Assembly (NCBI RefSeq): GCF_014695375.1
Contig: NZ_JACJOG010000051.1
Span: forward strand, 61,035 to 125,034
Length of the DNA stretch: 64,000 bases
Source of the DNA: Coleofasciculus sp. FACHB-T130
GTDB lineage: Bacteria; Cyanobacteriota; Cyanobacteriia; Cyanobacteriales; FACHB-T130
Reading direction: 5' to 3'
Under the pieces are notes generated by a model. It saw only the letters and a program-made list of their open reading frames with translations. It was not told the origin of the DNA and made no database searches. Shown one piece after another: positions 9,452 to 18,340 of the stretch. The translations under genes were made by a program, and so were the position numbers. How positions within the stretch are numbered: the first letter of the stretch is position 1; the number at the start of each line of letters is the position of its first letter.

Positions 9452-10870
9452 TTAAAATGAGTCCCGGTTAGCACTCCGCTTAAGCCAGTCTTGACCCAGC
9501 TGAATCGTCACATCCGAAACTAGATTGCCCGTACTTTCAACACGCACTTCCCCGAATCCCAGCGAACGGTAGATGGCTTTGGCACTATTTCCATCTCCCT
9601 GTTGAGCCACTACGTGCGTTACCCGCAACGGTTCGGGCCACGGGTCGTCAACGTAGACGTTTCGGTAGCCAGCATTCCTTAGCGTGTTGATTAAAGATTG
9701 GACAGCCTTCATATCACCTGTACTATCTTGAATCGCTACCCGGATATAGGCTGGGTCAGTTGCTTCACCACCGTCCAATCCCTGGTCAAAATGCTGCGCC
9801 ATCATCGTCTGGATGCGGCGGCGATTTGGCACCCAGTAACTTACCTCATGATGCCCACTACCACTAAAGTCACCCGGTACCATTAACATTTGCACTTGGG
9901 AACGGTCGGTCTTGACACCATAGCCAACCAGGGCTAACAACTCCTCAACCGTCAAGTTGGTGTCAATATGCGACTGAATAACCGAAAGAATCTTCGGCAT
10001 TCTCGCTAAAGTGGTTGGATTCAGTGCTTGCTCCATCAGTGCCCGCATTACCATTTGCTGCCGCTGAATCCGACCGATGTCGCCATACTTGTCATAGCGG
10101 AAGCGCAGCAATTGCAGCACTTGATTACCATTGAGATGTTGTTTTCCTGCTTTCAGGTTGATGTACAGGTGCTGGCTATCATCTCGATATTTCATATCCC
10201 TGGGGACATAGACGGTAACGCCACCCAAGGCGTCCACCAGCTTTTCTACCCCCTGAACGTTTATTCGGATGTAGCGATCGATTCCCACACCGCTGAGGAG
10301 TTCGCTGGTTGCCTTAGCACTGAGGGCTGGTCCCCCCTCAAGATTCGCTGCATTAATCTTGGTAACGCCGACGCCCTCCACAAAGGTGCGGGTATCCCGT
10401 GGGATTGATAAAGCCGCGATTTTTTGCGCCTCCGGGTCAAACCGCAGCAAGAGCATGGTATCTGATAGACCCTCGAAGGAGTTTACCAGGGCGTGGTATC
10501 CCAGATTTTTCGTTTCAGGAGGAGGGTTATCCAGGTCGGAGGAGATGACCTTGATTCCCATGACTAAGATATTTACCGGGCGGGTCAGTTCTGGCAATCG
10601 CATACTGGTGCGGGAAATGCGATCGCCATCAAACACCGCAGCTTCTTCCGGACTTAGCTGGCTTTGCAGCAAAGGCGTACTGGAAAAAGACACGGCTAAC
10701 AAAGCTCCCGCAGTTGCTGACAGCATTGCCACCCCAGTCAAGCCCAACCCAAGCCAAAGCCAGTTCACCTGGTTTCGTTTTTGAACAGGCCTTTTCTTGA
10801 TGGGTTGATTGGATGTTTGCCCCCACGGGCGTTTTTCAGGAATTTTTCGGGCTGACACTGGCTTCCTCAC
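9452..10870 (-). CDS. LytR-CpsA-Psr (LCP) family protein
   Basis: The 472-residue protein has a basic cytoplasmic N-terminus, one membrane helix at about 35-57, and an LCP catalytic domain at about 95-320. Visible LCP blocks are LSDTMLLLRFDP, ALSIPRDTR, INAANLEGGP and LRFRYDKYGDIGR, which carry the conserved Asp/Arg residues that bind pyrophosphate-lipid. A C-terminal LytR_C-like domain (about 375-465) follows. LCP enzymes move polymers from undecaprenyl-phosphate onto peptidoglycan outside the membrane. The likely role here is linking a cell-wall or surface glycan. Confidence 0.9.
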   Translation of the reverse strand: MRKPVSARKIPEKRPWGQTSNQPIKKRPVQKRNQVNWLWLGLGLTGVAMLSATAGALLAVSFSSTPLLQSQLSPEEAAVFDGDRISRTSMRLPELTRPVNILVMGIKVISSDLDNPPPETKNLGYHALVNSFEGLSDTMLLLRFDPEAQKIAALSIPRDTRTFVEGVGVTKINAANLEGGPALSAKATSELLSGVGIDRYIRINVQGVEKLVDALGGVTVYVPRDMKYRDDSQHLYINLKAGKQHLNGNQVLQLLRFRYDKYGDIGRIQRQQMVMRALMEQALNPTTLARMPKILSVIQSHIDTNLTVEELLALVGYGVKTDRSQVQMLMVPGDFSGSGHHEVSYWVPNRRRIQTMMAQHFDQGLDGGEATDPAYIRVAIQDSTGDMKAVQSLINTLRNAGYRNVYVDDPWPEPLRVTHVVAQQGDGNSAKAIYRSLGFGEVRVESTGNLVSDVTIQLGQDWLKRSANRDSF

Positions 10871-11270
10871 ACACGCAAAAAAGATAACACGAATTTGTGT
10901 TCAAGGTAGGGGCGCGGAATCTGGCAATCTGTAGCTGGGACGTTTATTTCTAACAAAATCCGTCCTTAAGAAGGATTGCACTAGAACACTCATAGCAGTT
11001 TTTCTACCGATTTACTGCAAAATCAGGCAAACACTGGCAAGAGTTTAACCTCATTTCGATAGAGATGCGTAGGCTATAGGGGGAACCAGCTATCAAGTGT
11101 ATAGGCCGAATCTTCATTCAACCTTCCCCATTCCTTACTTTTGTTCAAGGAAAGCATCCGGATACAAATGGGTTGCACTGGTAACTCCGGTTGCTTTCTT
11201 TGAAAAAATACTGTGCGCCTACAACCTCTCTTGCCTCGTCCCAAGCTGAGGTGAACCAATACACGCTCGT
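10871..11270. other. Gene-free stretch
   Basis: Four hundred bases between the LCP gene and the small membrane protein gene. A 61-codon minus-strand frame at 11074-11259 is cysteine- and arginine-rich with no recognisable pattern and is judged spurious. No repeat or RNA structure was recognised. Confidence 0.4.
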
Positions 11271-11669
11271 TTAGGACAAGTGTTTGCGAACGACTCCCTC
11301 CGCAAGCCCGCTAACACCCGGAATACGTACAGACTTCCGTTGCCACAGACGCACCATCAACCATAAGCTGACCAAAAAATAACCCGATGTCAATAGACCA
11401 TTGATAAATAACAAACGCAGGGTTAAAGTTTCTGAAGCTTGGGCAACTCCAGCCCCCAATAAACCGTATGCCAATAGCCAACCGAGAGCCAGCGTCACCG
11501 ACAGCCTACTCACGGTTTGTTGTTGCCGGTCGCTATCACGTCGGTATAACGTCCAGAGGGCTGGGAAAAAGCCAACTACAGGAATCAAATAGATAAACAG
11601 TTGGTAAAGTGGGGTTTCCAACCTGTCCCTCTTGATGTCTTGATTTTCAAACGGGTCAATGTCTTTCAT
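11271..11669 (-). CDS. Small membrane protein coupled to the serpin gene
   Basis: The 132-residue protein has a polar N-terminus and three or four predicted membrane segments (about 24-42, 58-76, 84-110). I do not recognise a named family. Its ATG overlaps the serpin stop codon in an ATGA arrangement (11666-11669), so the two genes are almost certainly one transcript with coupled translation. Its link to the serpin is positional only. Confidence 0.7.
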   Translation of the reverse strand: MKDIDPFENQDIKRDRLETPLYQLFIYLIPVVGFFPALWTLYRRDSDRQQQTVSRLSVTLALGWLLAYGLLGAGVAQASETLTLRLLFINGLLTSGYFLVSLWLMVRLWQRKSVRIPGVSGLAEGVVRKHLS

Positions 11670-12946
11670 TTTGGTTCCACAATAGACCCCATAAATAGAA
11701 CGGTTCCAGTTTGATTATCTCGAATACAAGCGAAAAACGGGCGGTTAACAATCATCTCGAAGGGTTCCTCTGGCATCGGTGCAGATGTTGTCATTACTCC
11801 GACGGCAGTGACTGCGGCTGCTTCGGTTCCGGCTTCGTTCACTTCGACAAAGGTTTTGTGCTTGACTTGATTGAGCTGGAGTGGGATAGAACTCATCTGA
11901 GTAAAATTAGCATTTGAGTCGAAAGCTACTTCCATACCCAGCGCTTTGAGAGCGTCGTTGAGTTCTATGTCGTAGTCCATTTTGAAACGAGGCATCTGGA
12001 TAAAGCCCGGTTTCGTTTTGAATTGGGTCATCCATTCCTCCCAGTTTTCAGTATTTAGCTGCTGGTAAAAATTTGTAAGTTTAAAATTTTCTTTTGGCAG
12101 AAAAACATATAAGCTAAGTTTTCCTTTTCCGTAGGGTAGACTAATGGCTTGAAACTGGTCGTTTTCGTAGTATTTATATTTATCCCTTTGAGACATCATT
12201 GGGTGTTGTTTCTGAGTTCCATCGGAAAGGTAGAACGGTTCAGTTGTTGTTTGCTTCTGGTCAAATTTCTTTGTCCAAGTCCCTTTGAAGTAAAGAGCGT
12301 TGATCAAAAATAACACTTGATCGGGTGGAATTTCGTTGACGATTGAATTGATTTTACCGCGAGTATTTTGTTTTACCCAGTTATTAATGTCAGATATAGC
12401 GCTGGTTTTTCTAAAGTCTAGTTCTGCAATTTGCGCCTGATAAAATTGGCGATTTTTTTGAAGAAAATTTGGGTTAAAAGAGACGCCTTTCTTTGCCCAA
12501 AGAGAGTTGGCAATGGTGAGCTGCACTTGGGGGTCTGGATTTTCTAAGAGCGCTTTCAAGGCGTCATTGGATTGATTGACTTCTTGTAGGCTTAATCCTT
12601 GCAATTCCAAGGTTTTTGCCATTGCTTGTTGAGTATCGCCGCTAGCACCGTTGTAGGTCATCGAGAGTGCAATCGCTACACTAGAAGGCGACACAAAAAT
12701 ATTCTTGCCGCTGTCCTCTTTTAAAATTTCCTTGAAGAGTTTGAACCCAAATTTTGTATTCGCCGCAACCAGTCTCGAATCCACGGTTTTCTTCTGGCGC
12801 TGACTGATGGTAGGAGAGGTTCCAGGCTGCCTGGGTTCGCCCATTGCAGCCTGCGGATTTTTGACCATCGACCATCCCAGTAAACCGAATAGGATGATAC
12901 TGACTGATGCGATCGCTACCATTAAACTGAACATTGGTCGCTTCAT
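11666..12946 (-). CDS. Serpin (serine protease inhibitor)
   Basis: From ATG 12946 the product has 426 residues. A hydrophobic N-terminal segment (about 5-27) marks export or membrane anchoring. The serpin fold is clear: NIFVSPSSVAIALSM, INALYFKGTW, FIQMPRFKMDYD, the hinge EAGTEAAAVTA at 371-381 and the end NRPFFACIRDNQTGTVLFMG. Counting from hinge Gly373 as P15 puts Thr387-Ser388 at P1-P1', so trypsin-like targets are unlikely; this site is inferred. The small-residue hinge predicts an inhibitory serpin. A GTG at 13010-13012 would add 22 residues before the hydrophobic segment. A subtilase gene lies just upstream. Confidence 0.92.
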   Translation of the reverse strand: MKRPMFSLMVAIASVSIILFGLLGWSMVKNPQAAMGEPRQPGTSPTISQRQKKTVDSRLVAANTKFGFKLFKEILKEDSGKNIFVSPSSVAIALSMTYNGASGDTQQAMAKTLELQGLSLQEVNQSNDALKALLENPDPQVQLTIANSLWAKKGVSFNPNFLQKNRQFYQAQIAELDFRKTSAISDINNWVKQNTRGKINSIVNEIPPDQVLFLINALYFKGTWTKKFDQKQTTTEPFYLSDGTQKQHPMMSQRDKYKYYENDQFQAISLPYGKGKLSLYVFLPKENFKLTNFYQQLNTENWEEWMTQFKTKPGFIQMPRFKMDYDIELNDALKALGMEVAFDSNANFTQMSSIPLQLNQVKHKTFVEVNEAGTEAAAVTAVGVMTTSAPMPEEPFEMIVNRPFFACIRDNQTGTVLFMGSIVEPK

Positions 12947-13076
12947 ATAGCTGTTTATATTGCCGTAACATTTCTTTTCTAGAATGACGGCTAACAGCCA
13001 GGGACGTTCCACTGGTTACGGTTTTGGCAACTGATACCAATTTACTATTTTGATGTCACATTTGCGATCGCCCCAA

Positions 13077-13096
13077 CCCCCCTTCAAAAGGGGGGC
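13077..13096. repeat. Short CCCCCC/GGGGGG hairpin
   Basis: Six C at 13077-13082 and six G at 13090-13095 flank a seven-base loop, preceded by a HIP1-like GCGATCGCC. It lies in the 220-base gap between the subtilase and serpin genes and may be a dispersed repeat or an attenuator between them. Confidence 0.45.
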
Positions 13097-13235
13097 AATA
13101 GACGTATTTGTGGCAGACATAAAGTGAAATGGTATGAACTGGATCGAAGAAGGTTTAAGGAGCGTGTCTATAGAAGGCGCGATATTTTGTTAAACGCACC
13201 CCTATATTCTTCAATCTCAAATCGCGATTTTATGT

Positions 13236-14864
13236 TTAATTTTTCCCTTTGAGTAGCTCTTTCGCCGGTACCGTCCACCAAGCTAAGGCATAGGCTTGAG
13301 TATTTTCATTGAATTTCTGACGATATTGGACGCGAATTTTGTAGCGACCCGTGGCAGGAATTTCCTGAAAAATGTGTTCTACACTATCAACATCGCTTTC
13401 CGAAGACCAGATACTCTTGCTGATATCATTATCTTCGGCTCGCATCAGGTAGATATCGAGATTGTTTAAGCCGCGATCGCTAAAACTTTCCCCGACATCA
13501 AACTGCTTGTTGTTATTTTGATCTTGTAACTCCACGCGCCTATCCCAGGCGAGCGTGATCGAGGCAAAACTCCCTTGCTGCAATGGTTGGTTCAAGACAT
13601 AATCCTGAAATGCAGACTCCTTCACTGTGCGGTAATCCCAACCGACCAACGGCACCGGCTTTTCAGAATTCCACTGACCGGGACTAAATTGCTGGTAAGC
13701 CCGAAAAGTATTCATCTGTCCGGTACCCATTTGGAAGTCTAATGGGATTTTTCGGTCTTTGTAAGCATCGGAGGCTAACCAGTCGCGGTTATCTTTAGTC
13801 AAAATTGTGCGACTCATCGCTTGGCGCAGTCCATCACCAGTGTCTTTGATTTTTTCTGCGGAGTTCAGCAGCACAGCTTTCATAACTTCATGACGACGGG
13901 CGTCTGGAGTCCAGTTGGGCTGTTGTGTTCGCAGCTGGCGATCGCTATATTCTTGTAATAACGCGACAGACGCGGTGACATGGGGAGCCGCAAAACTCGT
14001 TCCAGTGACACGAGTTTCCTTACCCTTAATGTCTAATACCTCGATCTGGCTACCGGGTGCTACTAAACTAATCGAGCGACGGGGGCCAACATTAATTTCC
14101 CGGTCAAGCAGACGCTTCGCAATCCCGATAGGCGCAGCGCTCAAGTTGGCAAAATCTACTTTCGTAAAAATTCCCTCGCGGCGCGTTGTGTAAGCAACAT
14201 TGACGCCATTATAGTTATCGGTGGGAATCGGAATCCCGCCAGTCCCTTGATTCCCCGCTACTACATAAAGCGAGTCGTGGACGCGAGCAGACCAGTCAAT
14301 ACACTGGGTTAGTAGAGCGTTGCCATCCAGAATCGGGTTCGGTCGAGAATCTCGCTCCAGAGACTCTCCAAAACTAAAGTTAATTGCCCGAACATCGCCC
14401 CCATTTTGCATTGCCACATACTGCGTGGATAAGCACTCTTCCGGTTGACCTGTTTTTTGCGGTGCGCCAACCGCTGAAGCATAAAGTCGTGCCTGCGGTG
14501 CCACGCCTGGTAAACCTTTATCCGAGCTAATCATCACGCTTGCTACCATTGCTGCGTGCCCATCAACATTACTATCTGCTTTGGCTGGGGCATCTCGATA
14601 AAAGACTCGGATCAAGGAGAAAGCTCGATTCCGGGAAACCGCTTTATCCAAACCAAATTGTCCCGGTCTTCCAATCTCCACTTGACCGATAGCAATCTTA
14701 CGACCCAATAAGTTATAAGGAGCAGCGTGTAGCCTTTGGGCATCAATGCCTGCTTCTCCTAGTGATGAGGTTTCGTTAGCCAGAGAGGAAGGAGCGGTTA
14801 ACGCGGTAATTCCCAGCCCCCAAACAAGCCATGTTAGTTTTTTAAAAATCTGCTGGTGAGCCAC
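13236..14864 (-). CDS. Secreted S8-family (subtilisin-like) peptidase with Asp-to-Glu change
   Basis: The 542-residue protein starts with a signal peptide (about 1-29). The subtilase core shows His103 in DGHAAMVASVM, oxyanion Asn205 in VVAGNQG, and the nucleophile Ser290 in GTSFAAPH. Where the catalytic Asp is normally found in a DTG-like motif, the sequence reads QVEIGRPG with Glu63. A C-terminal beta domain (about 400-535) resembles a pre-peptidase or P-domain-like sandwich. The protein may still be active with Glu, or may be altered in activity. It lies directly upstream of the serpin gene on the same strand. Confidence 0.85.
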   Translation of the reverse strand: MAHQQIFKKLTWLVWGLGITALTAPSSLANETSSLGEAGIDAQRLHAAPYNLLGRKIAIGQVEIGRPGQFGLDKAVSRNRAFSLIRVFYRDAPAKADSNVDGHAAMVASVMISSDKGLPGVAPQARLYASAVGAPQKTGQPEECLSTQYVAMQNGGDVRAINFSFGESLERDSRPNPILDGNALLTQCIDWSARVHDSLYVVAGNQGTGGIPIPTDNYNGVNVAYTTRREGIFTKVDFANLSAAPIGIAKRLLDREINVGPRRSISLVAPGSQIEVLDIKGKETRVTGTSFAAPHVTASVALLQEYSDRQLRTQQPNWTPDARRHEVMKAVLLNSAEKIKDTGDGLRQAMSRTILTKDNRDWLASDAYKDRKIPLDFQMGTGQMNTFRAYQQFSPGQWNSEKPVPLVGWDYRTVKESAFQDYVLNQPLQQGSFASITLAWDRRVELQDQNNNKQFDVGESFSDRGLNNLDIYLMRAEDNDISKSIWSSESDVDSVEHIFQEIPATGRYKIRVQYRQKFNENTQAYALAWWTVPAKELLKGKN

Positions 14865-14881
14865 GCAAGCTTCTCCACTGA

Positions 14882-14955
14882 AGTTTTGAAGGTTGAAGGT
14901 TGAAGGTTGAAAATCTTAGTTTCAAGGTTGAAGGTTAGAGATTGAAGGTTAAATT
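14882..14955. repeat. Heptamer tandem repeat (TTGAAGG type)
   Basis: At least three contiguous TTGAAGG units start at 14885, and after a short interruption further copies follow to about 14950. Short tandemly repeated repetitive heptamers are typical of filamentous cyanobacterial intergenic DNA. It lies between the divergent subtilase and rpe genes. Confidence 0.75.
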
Positions 14956-15051
14956 CACACTTCATCGTTCATACTTCATACTTTTTTAAGGCTTGCCACG
15001 TCTTTTGTTAAACTGAATACCAGACGAGGACGCAAGAGAGTATAAATAACC

Positions 15052-15759
15052 ATGACCCAAACGCCATCCCAGAAGCCGATTGTTATCGCTCCATCAATCC
15101 TATCAGCTGACTTCAGTCGATTGGGAGAGGAAATTCAGGCGGTAGATGCCGCCGGTGCAGATTGGATTCACGTTGATGTGATGGATGGTCGCTTTGTTCC
15201 GAATATTACAATTGGTCCGCTGATTGTAGAAGCGATTCGCCCAGTTACCCAAAAGCCGTTGGATGTCCACTTGATGATTGTGGAACCAGAAAAGTATGTG
15301 GCAGATTTTGCGAAGGCGGGGGCAGATCATATCTACGTTCATGCAGAACACAACGCTTCACCGCATCTGCACCGGACTTTAGGACAAATCAAGGAACTGG
15401 GTAAAAAGGCGGGTGTCGTTCTCAATCCTTCTACTCCTTTGGATTTGATTGAGTATGTGCTGGAGATTTGCGATCTGGTATTAATTATGAGCGTTAACCC
15501 CGGTTTCGGCGGTCAAAGTTTTATCCCAGAGATGGTGCCGAAAATCCGGAAGTTGCGTCAAATGTGCGATGAACGTGGTTTAGATCCCTGGATTGAAGTG
15601 GATGGCGGACTCAAAGTAGATAATACCTGGCAGGTTTTGGAAGCAGGAGCGAATGCAATTGTTGCTGGTTCTGCTGTGTTTAAGGCGAAGGATTATGCAC
15701 AGGCAATTGAAGGGATTCGCAATAGTAAGCGTCCTTCACCAGAATTAGCTGCGGTGTAA
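15052..15759 (+). CDS. rpe: Ribulose-phosphate 3-epimerase
   Basis: The 235-residue protein is a TIM barrel with all Rpe motifs: [27 protein letters not shown] with metal-binding His and Asp, [18 protein letters not shown] and EVDGGL with the second catalytic Asp. It interconverts ribulose-5-phosphate and xylulose-5-phosphate in the Calvin cycle and the oxidative pentose phosphate route. A strong terminator follows about 60 bases after the stop, so it is probably monocistronic. Confidence 0.97.
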   Translation: MTQTPSQKPIVIAPSILSADFSRLGEEIQAVDAAGADWIHVDVMDGRFVPNITIGPLIVEAIRPVTQKPLDVHLMIVEPEKYVADFAKAGADHIYVHAEHNASPHLHRTLGQIKELGKKAGVVLNPSTPLDLIEYVLEICDLVLIMSVNPGFGGQSFIPEMVPKIRKLRQMCDERGLDPWIEVDGGLKVDNTWQVLEAGANAIVAGSAVFKAKDYAQAIEGIRNSKRPSPELAAV

Positions 15760-15818
15760 GAAGCATTTAATAATATGCCTGTAGAAATGGGATAATTCTT
15801 ATCTCTACGAGATGAACA

Positions 15819-15843
15819 AAGCCTGCGATCGCAGGCTTTTTTT
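15819..15843 (+). terminator. Rho-independent terminator after rpe
   Basis: AAGCCTGCGATCGCAGGCTT is a perfect palindrome followed by a T run to 15843. The centre of the hairpin is a HIP1 octamer, so this repeat has been used as part of a terminator stem. Confidence 0.85.
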
Positions 15844-15879
15844 GTTGTTAGATAAGAAGGCGATCGCTACTACCCCTTA

Positions 15880-16029
15880 TCTAGGCCTAACACTCCGACT
15901 TGGCACTGTATCCACACCCTCACCAAGAATTCAAACTACAAACATTTCTTGGCTTTCAGCCCAGATGGGAAGATTCTGGCGAGTGCGGACTTTGATATTG
16001 GTTTGTTCGTGAATGGTCGTCAATGGTGA
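15880..16029 (+). pseudogene. WD40-repeat gene remnant
   Basis: In frame with 15901 the translation reads WHCIHTLT, then LAFSPDGKILASADFD, ending at TGA 16027-16029. The AFSPDGKILAS block is the signature of a cyanobacterial WD40 blade. There is no proper start and only about one blade remains, so this is a fragment of a once larger beta-propeller gene. Confidence 0.65.
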
Positions 16030-16092
16030 GGATAGGAAAATTTCAGAGAAAGCTATTCAATGAGCTGAGCTAATTTAAAGGCTATTAAACCG

Positions 16093-16129
16093 AAAAAGGC
16101 GATCCAATCAAATTGGGTCGCCTTTTTTT
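16093..16129. terminator. Bidirectional hairpin terminator
   Basis: A 16-base stem AAAAAGGCGATCCAAT pairs with ATTGGGTCGCCTTTTT with one wobble, and it has an A run before and a T run after. It can end transcripts of the minus-strand gene at 16162 as well as read-through from the left. Confidence 0.8.
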
Positions 16130-16161
16130 AACAAGCTAATGCTATTTCAATTTTGCTGGCT

Positions 16162-16686
16162 TTAGTGCCTGCGTCCACCTAGCCACTTAGCTGCCATAAT
16201 GCCAAATACAGCGGCAACCACTGGATTGCTCAGAAACTTCATAATAGCTGGTTTGTCAGCTAATACATCTTGGAAGATGTCAGGATGAGTGTGATAGGTA
16301 AAGGTAGCCAGTTTGCTAACATCATCTGCACTCATGCGGCTGGGGTGATGGGTGGAGAGACTTAATTGTTGCTCTAACTGGCGGTCATTAAGACCTCTTT
16401 CCTTTAACCGCTTGAAGAACTCCCGCGCCACATCATCCCGTTCGCTGGGTTGAATCTGCGCGATCGCTTTTTGGAGTTCTGGCTCCATCTGGCTGACGGG
16501 AATACTGTCTGGATGTAGAGACTTCCCAAACAGTTGACGGCGTTCGTCTCTAGAGGAACGTTGAGCAAAGTCATCAAAATTTTGATAATCACTGCTAGGA
16601 TCGCTTGGAGCGTCCTGCATCATTTCGGAGTCACCACCAGCCAAATCATTCATGATTTGACGCTTATATTGTTCGCTGCTGGTCAT
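16162..16686 (-). CDS. Hypothetical protein with C-terminal hydrophobic segment
   Basis: From ATG 16686, placed eight bases after AGGAG, the product has 174 residues. An upstream in-frame ATG at 16752 lacks a ribosome site. The N-terminal half is acidic and polar with many Ser, Asp and Gln, the middle (about 75-115) is helical with REFFKRLKERGL, and residues 150-168 form a short hydrophobic stretch (FLSNPVVAAVFGIMAAKWL). I do not recognise the family. The neighbouring lipoprotein and CsbD genes on the same strand suggest a stress-related group, but this is only positional. Confidence 0.7.
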   Translation of the reverse strand: MTSSEQYKRQIMNDLAGGDSEMMQDAPSDPSSDYQNFDDFAQRSSRDERRQLFGKSLHPDSIPVSQMEPELQKAIAQIQPSERDDVAREFFKRLKERGLNDRQLEQQLSLSTHHPSRMSADDVSKLATFTYHTHPDIFQDVLADKPAIMKFLSNPVVAAVFGIMAAKWLGGRRH

Positions 16687-16833
16687 TTTCTTATCTCCTG
16701 ATTCAAAAGCTAAAAGAAAAAATCGTAAATTCTGGGTAGAGAGGGGATTCACCCCATCTCTACAAATGCACCTTCTAAAGTAGTTAAAGCTAGATGAATT
16801 GCCCCAGCTTTCACCGATTTCCCCTTAGTTAAA

Positions 16834-17286
16834 CTAAGCACCTTGATACTGAATTTGTTTTGACTGCTCATCATATTTGGCTGTCAAAATCAGTTTTTTA
16901 TCTGGCGCATACATCAAAATGGTTAAATCTTGGTTGGGAAAATTCTTGTGGAATCCTTGAGCTAAAGAGCTTGCTAAACTTTTAACTTCGTTAGGACGGA
17001 CTTGGGGCGTAATCACAACTCCTAATTTGTTGTTATCACGGACGTAGGCATCCTTGACTAATCCTTTCGCTGTCTGGACTACCCAGTTACCAAATTCTTG
17101 ACCGGCGGCAGTGCTACCGCGTTCCAACTGTTGATATGCGACAATGCTGTTAGCACCGCTACTCGCACCCGGTAGAGCTTTCGGTTGAGTTGCTTGGCTG
17201 GCTCCACTACAAGCTGTAGCTGTAGAGAGGAACAGAACCAAGACTAAAGCCGTAAAAATTTTCCGAAATTGCTGAAGAAAATTCAC
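16834..17286 (-). CDS. Small predicted lipoprotein, unknown function
   Basis: The 150-residue protein has a signal sequence ending in the lipobox-like TATAC at Cys26, so it is probably lipid-anchored and exported. The mature part is a compact domain with alternating strands and helices (VVITPQVRPNEVKSLASSLA, then QDLTILMYAPDKKLILTAKYD). The family is not recognised beyond its typical cyanobacterial look. The gene is followed on the same strand by the 16162 gene and preceded by the CsbD gene. Confidence 0.7.
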   Translation of the reverse strand: MNFLQQFRKIFTALVLVLFLSTATACSGASQATQPKALPGASSGANSIVAYQQLERGSTAAGQEFGNWVVQTAKGLVKDAYVRDNNKLGVVITPQVRPNEVKSLASSLAQGFHKNFPNQDLTILMYAPDKKLILTAKYDEQSKQIQYQGA

Positions 17287-17416
17287 CTCAGTCTCCTATT
17301 AAACTTGTCTTTACAAGACAGAATCAGGGTGTTACCTGTCTGTGGTATTGGCTGCATTAAATAAGGGAGAAGGTCTAGATGAATCTTTTCAGTAACTAGA
17401 CCTCCAAAGTCAAGTA

Positions 17417-17605
17417 TTAGGCGTTATCAACCAAATCTTTTGCCTTATCTTTCACATCTTCTTTGGTGTGACTTACTTGGGCTTCAGCTTGCTTGGCTTT
17501 TCCTTCAGCTTTATCTTCTGGATCGCCAGTTATATTGCCGAGCGCTTCTTGGGCTTTGCCTTCGATATTTTTGCCGGTTGCTTTAGCTCTATCTTCAACG
17601 CTCAT
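17417..17605 (-). CDS. CsbD-like stress protein
   Basis: The 62-residue protein is highly charged and helical, with the CsbD pattern DRAKATGKNIEGKAQEALG followed by DPEDKAEGKAKQAE. CsbD-family proteins are small abundant general-stress proteins of unknown mechanism. TTAGGAG lies about eight bases before the ATG, supporting the start. Confidence 0.88.
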   Translation of the reverse strand: MSVEDRAKATGKNIEGKAQEALGNITGDPEDKAEGKAKQAEAQVSHTKEDVKDKAKDLVDNA

Positions 17606-18340
17606 TTTTTTCTCCTAATCTTTCAAACAGTTTTTAATTTAGAAGATGCGTTAAATTTGCGTTATTGCCGCAGTCTTCTTTTGCTTCTATGTATTCAATG
17701 TATCTAGTTTTGTTTACACAGCCTTCTGCCCCCAGACAGAAAAAATGGGGATCGCTATTATTACTCTTTACCTATGCTCAAAGAATGAGTATTTCCTACG
17801 GCTAAAGGTAGATGATAATTTAAAAAAATTCTTAATTTTTACAATAGGAAATCTTGTCTCGGCTAAAAACGTGGGATCATTATCCCATTCATAAGTTCCC
17901 TTCAACAGCTTTCTCGAACCTTTGCAATGGAAGCACCCCTGCACCGCTAGAAACAAGCGGCTTTTCAAAGTTGTAGAGGGAGTGCTAATCAAGTAAAGGG
18001 GGAGAAGTAATTTAGTCCAAAGTGCGACTAAAGTGAGGTTGCAAAAAACTTGCATGACACAATTTCATTTGCAAGCAATGTTGAAGCCAATAAACGAATC
18101 AGCGATCGCTTTACCGCTCGAATACAAAAGATAAGAATTGTCAATATTTGTTAAAACAATTATGCTGTTGGCGATAAACGTGCATAACAGTGACAAGTTA
18201 GGATTTATTTCTGGCGATCGCTAGATGAGCAAGGCATAGAAGAGGGCAAATGGCTAGGATGAGAGAGAAGAGAGATGTGGTAATCTGCCGACCAAGCTCC
18301 AGGCACGAAAAACAATTTTCTTAAAGCTTCTTAAAACTGT
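17606..18340. other. Gene-free stretch before uvrB
   Basis: About 735 bases between the divergent CsbD and uvrB genes. Short minus-strand frames here (17768-18055 and 18254-18442) have poor coding character, the second running antisense into uvrB. No tRNA, repeat array or clear operator was seen. It presumably holds both promoters. Confidence 0.4.

Noticed and set aside
11074..11259. 61-codon minus-strand frame in the gap before the small membrane protein
   Set aside because: Cys/Arg-rich, no ribosome site, no family pattern.
17768..18055. 95-codon minus-strand frame before uvrB
   Set aside because: Low-complexity, Lys/Phe/Ser-rich product with no recognisable pattern; poor start context.
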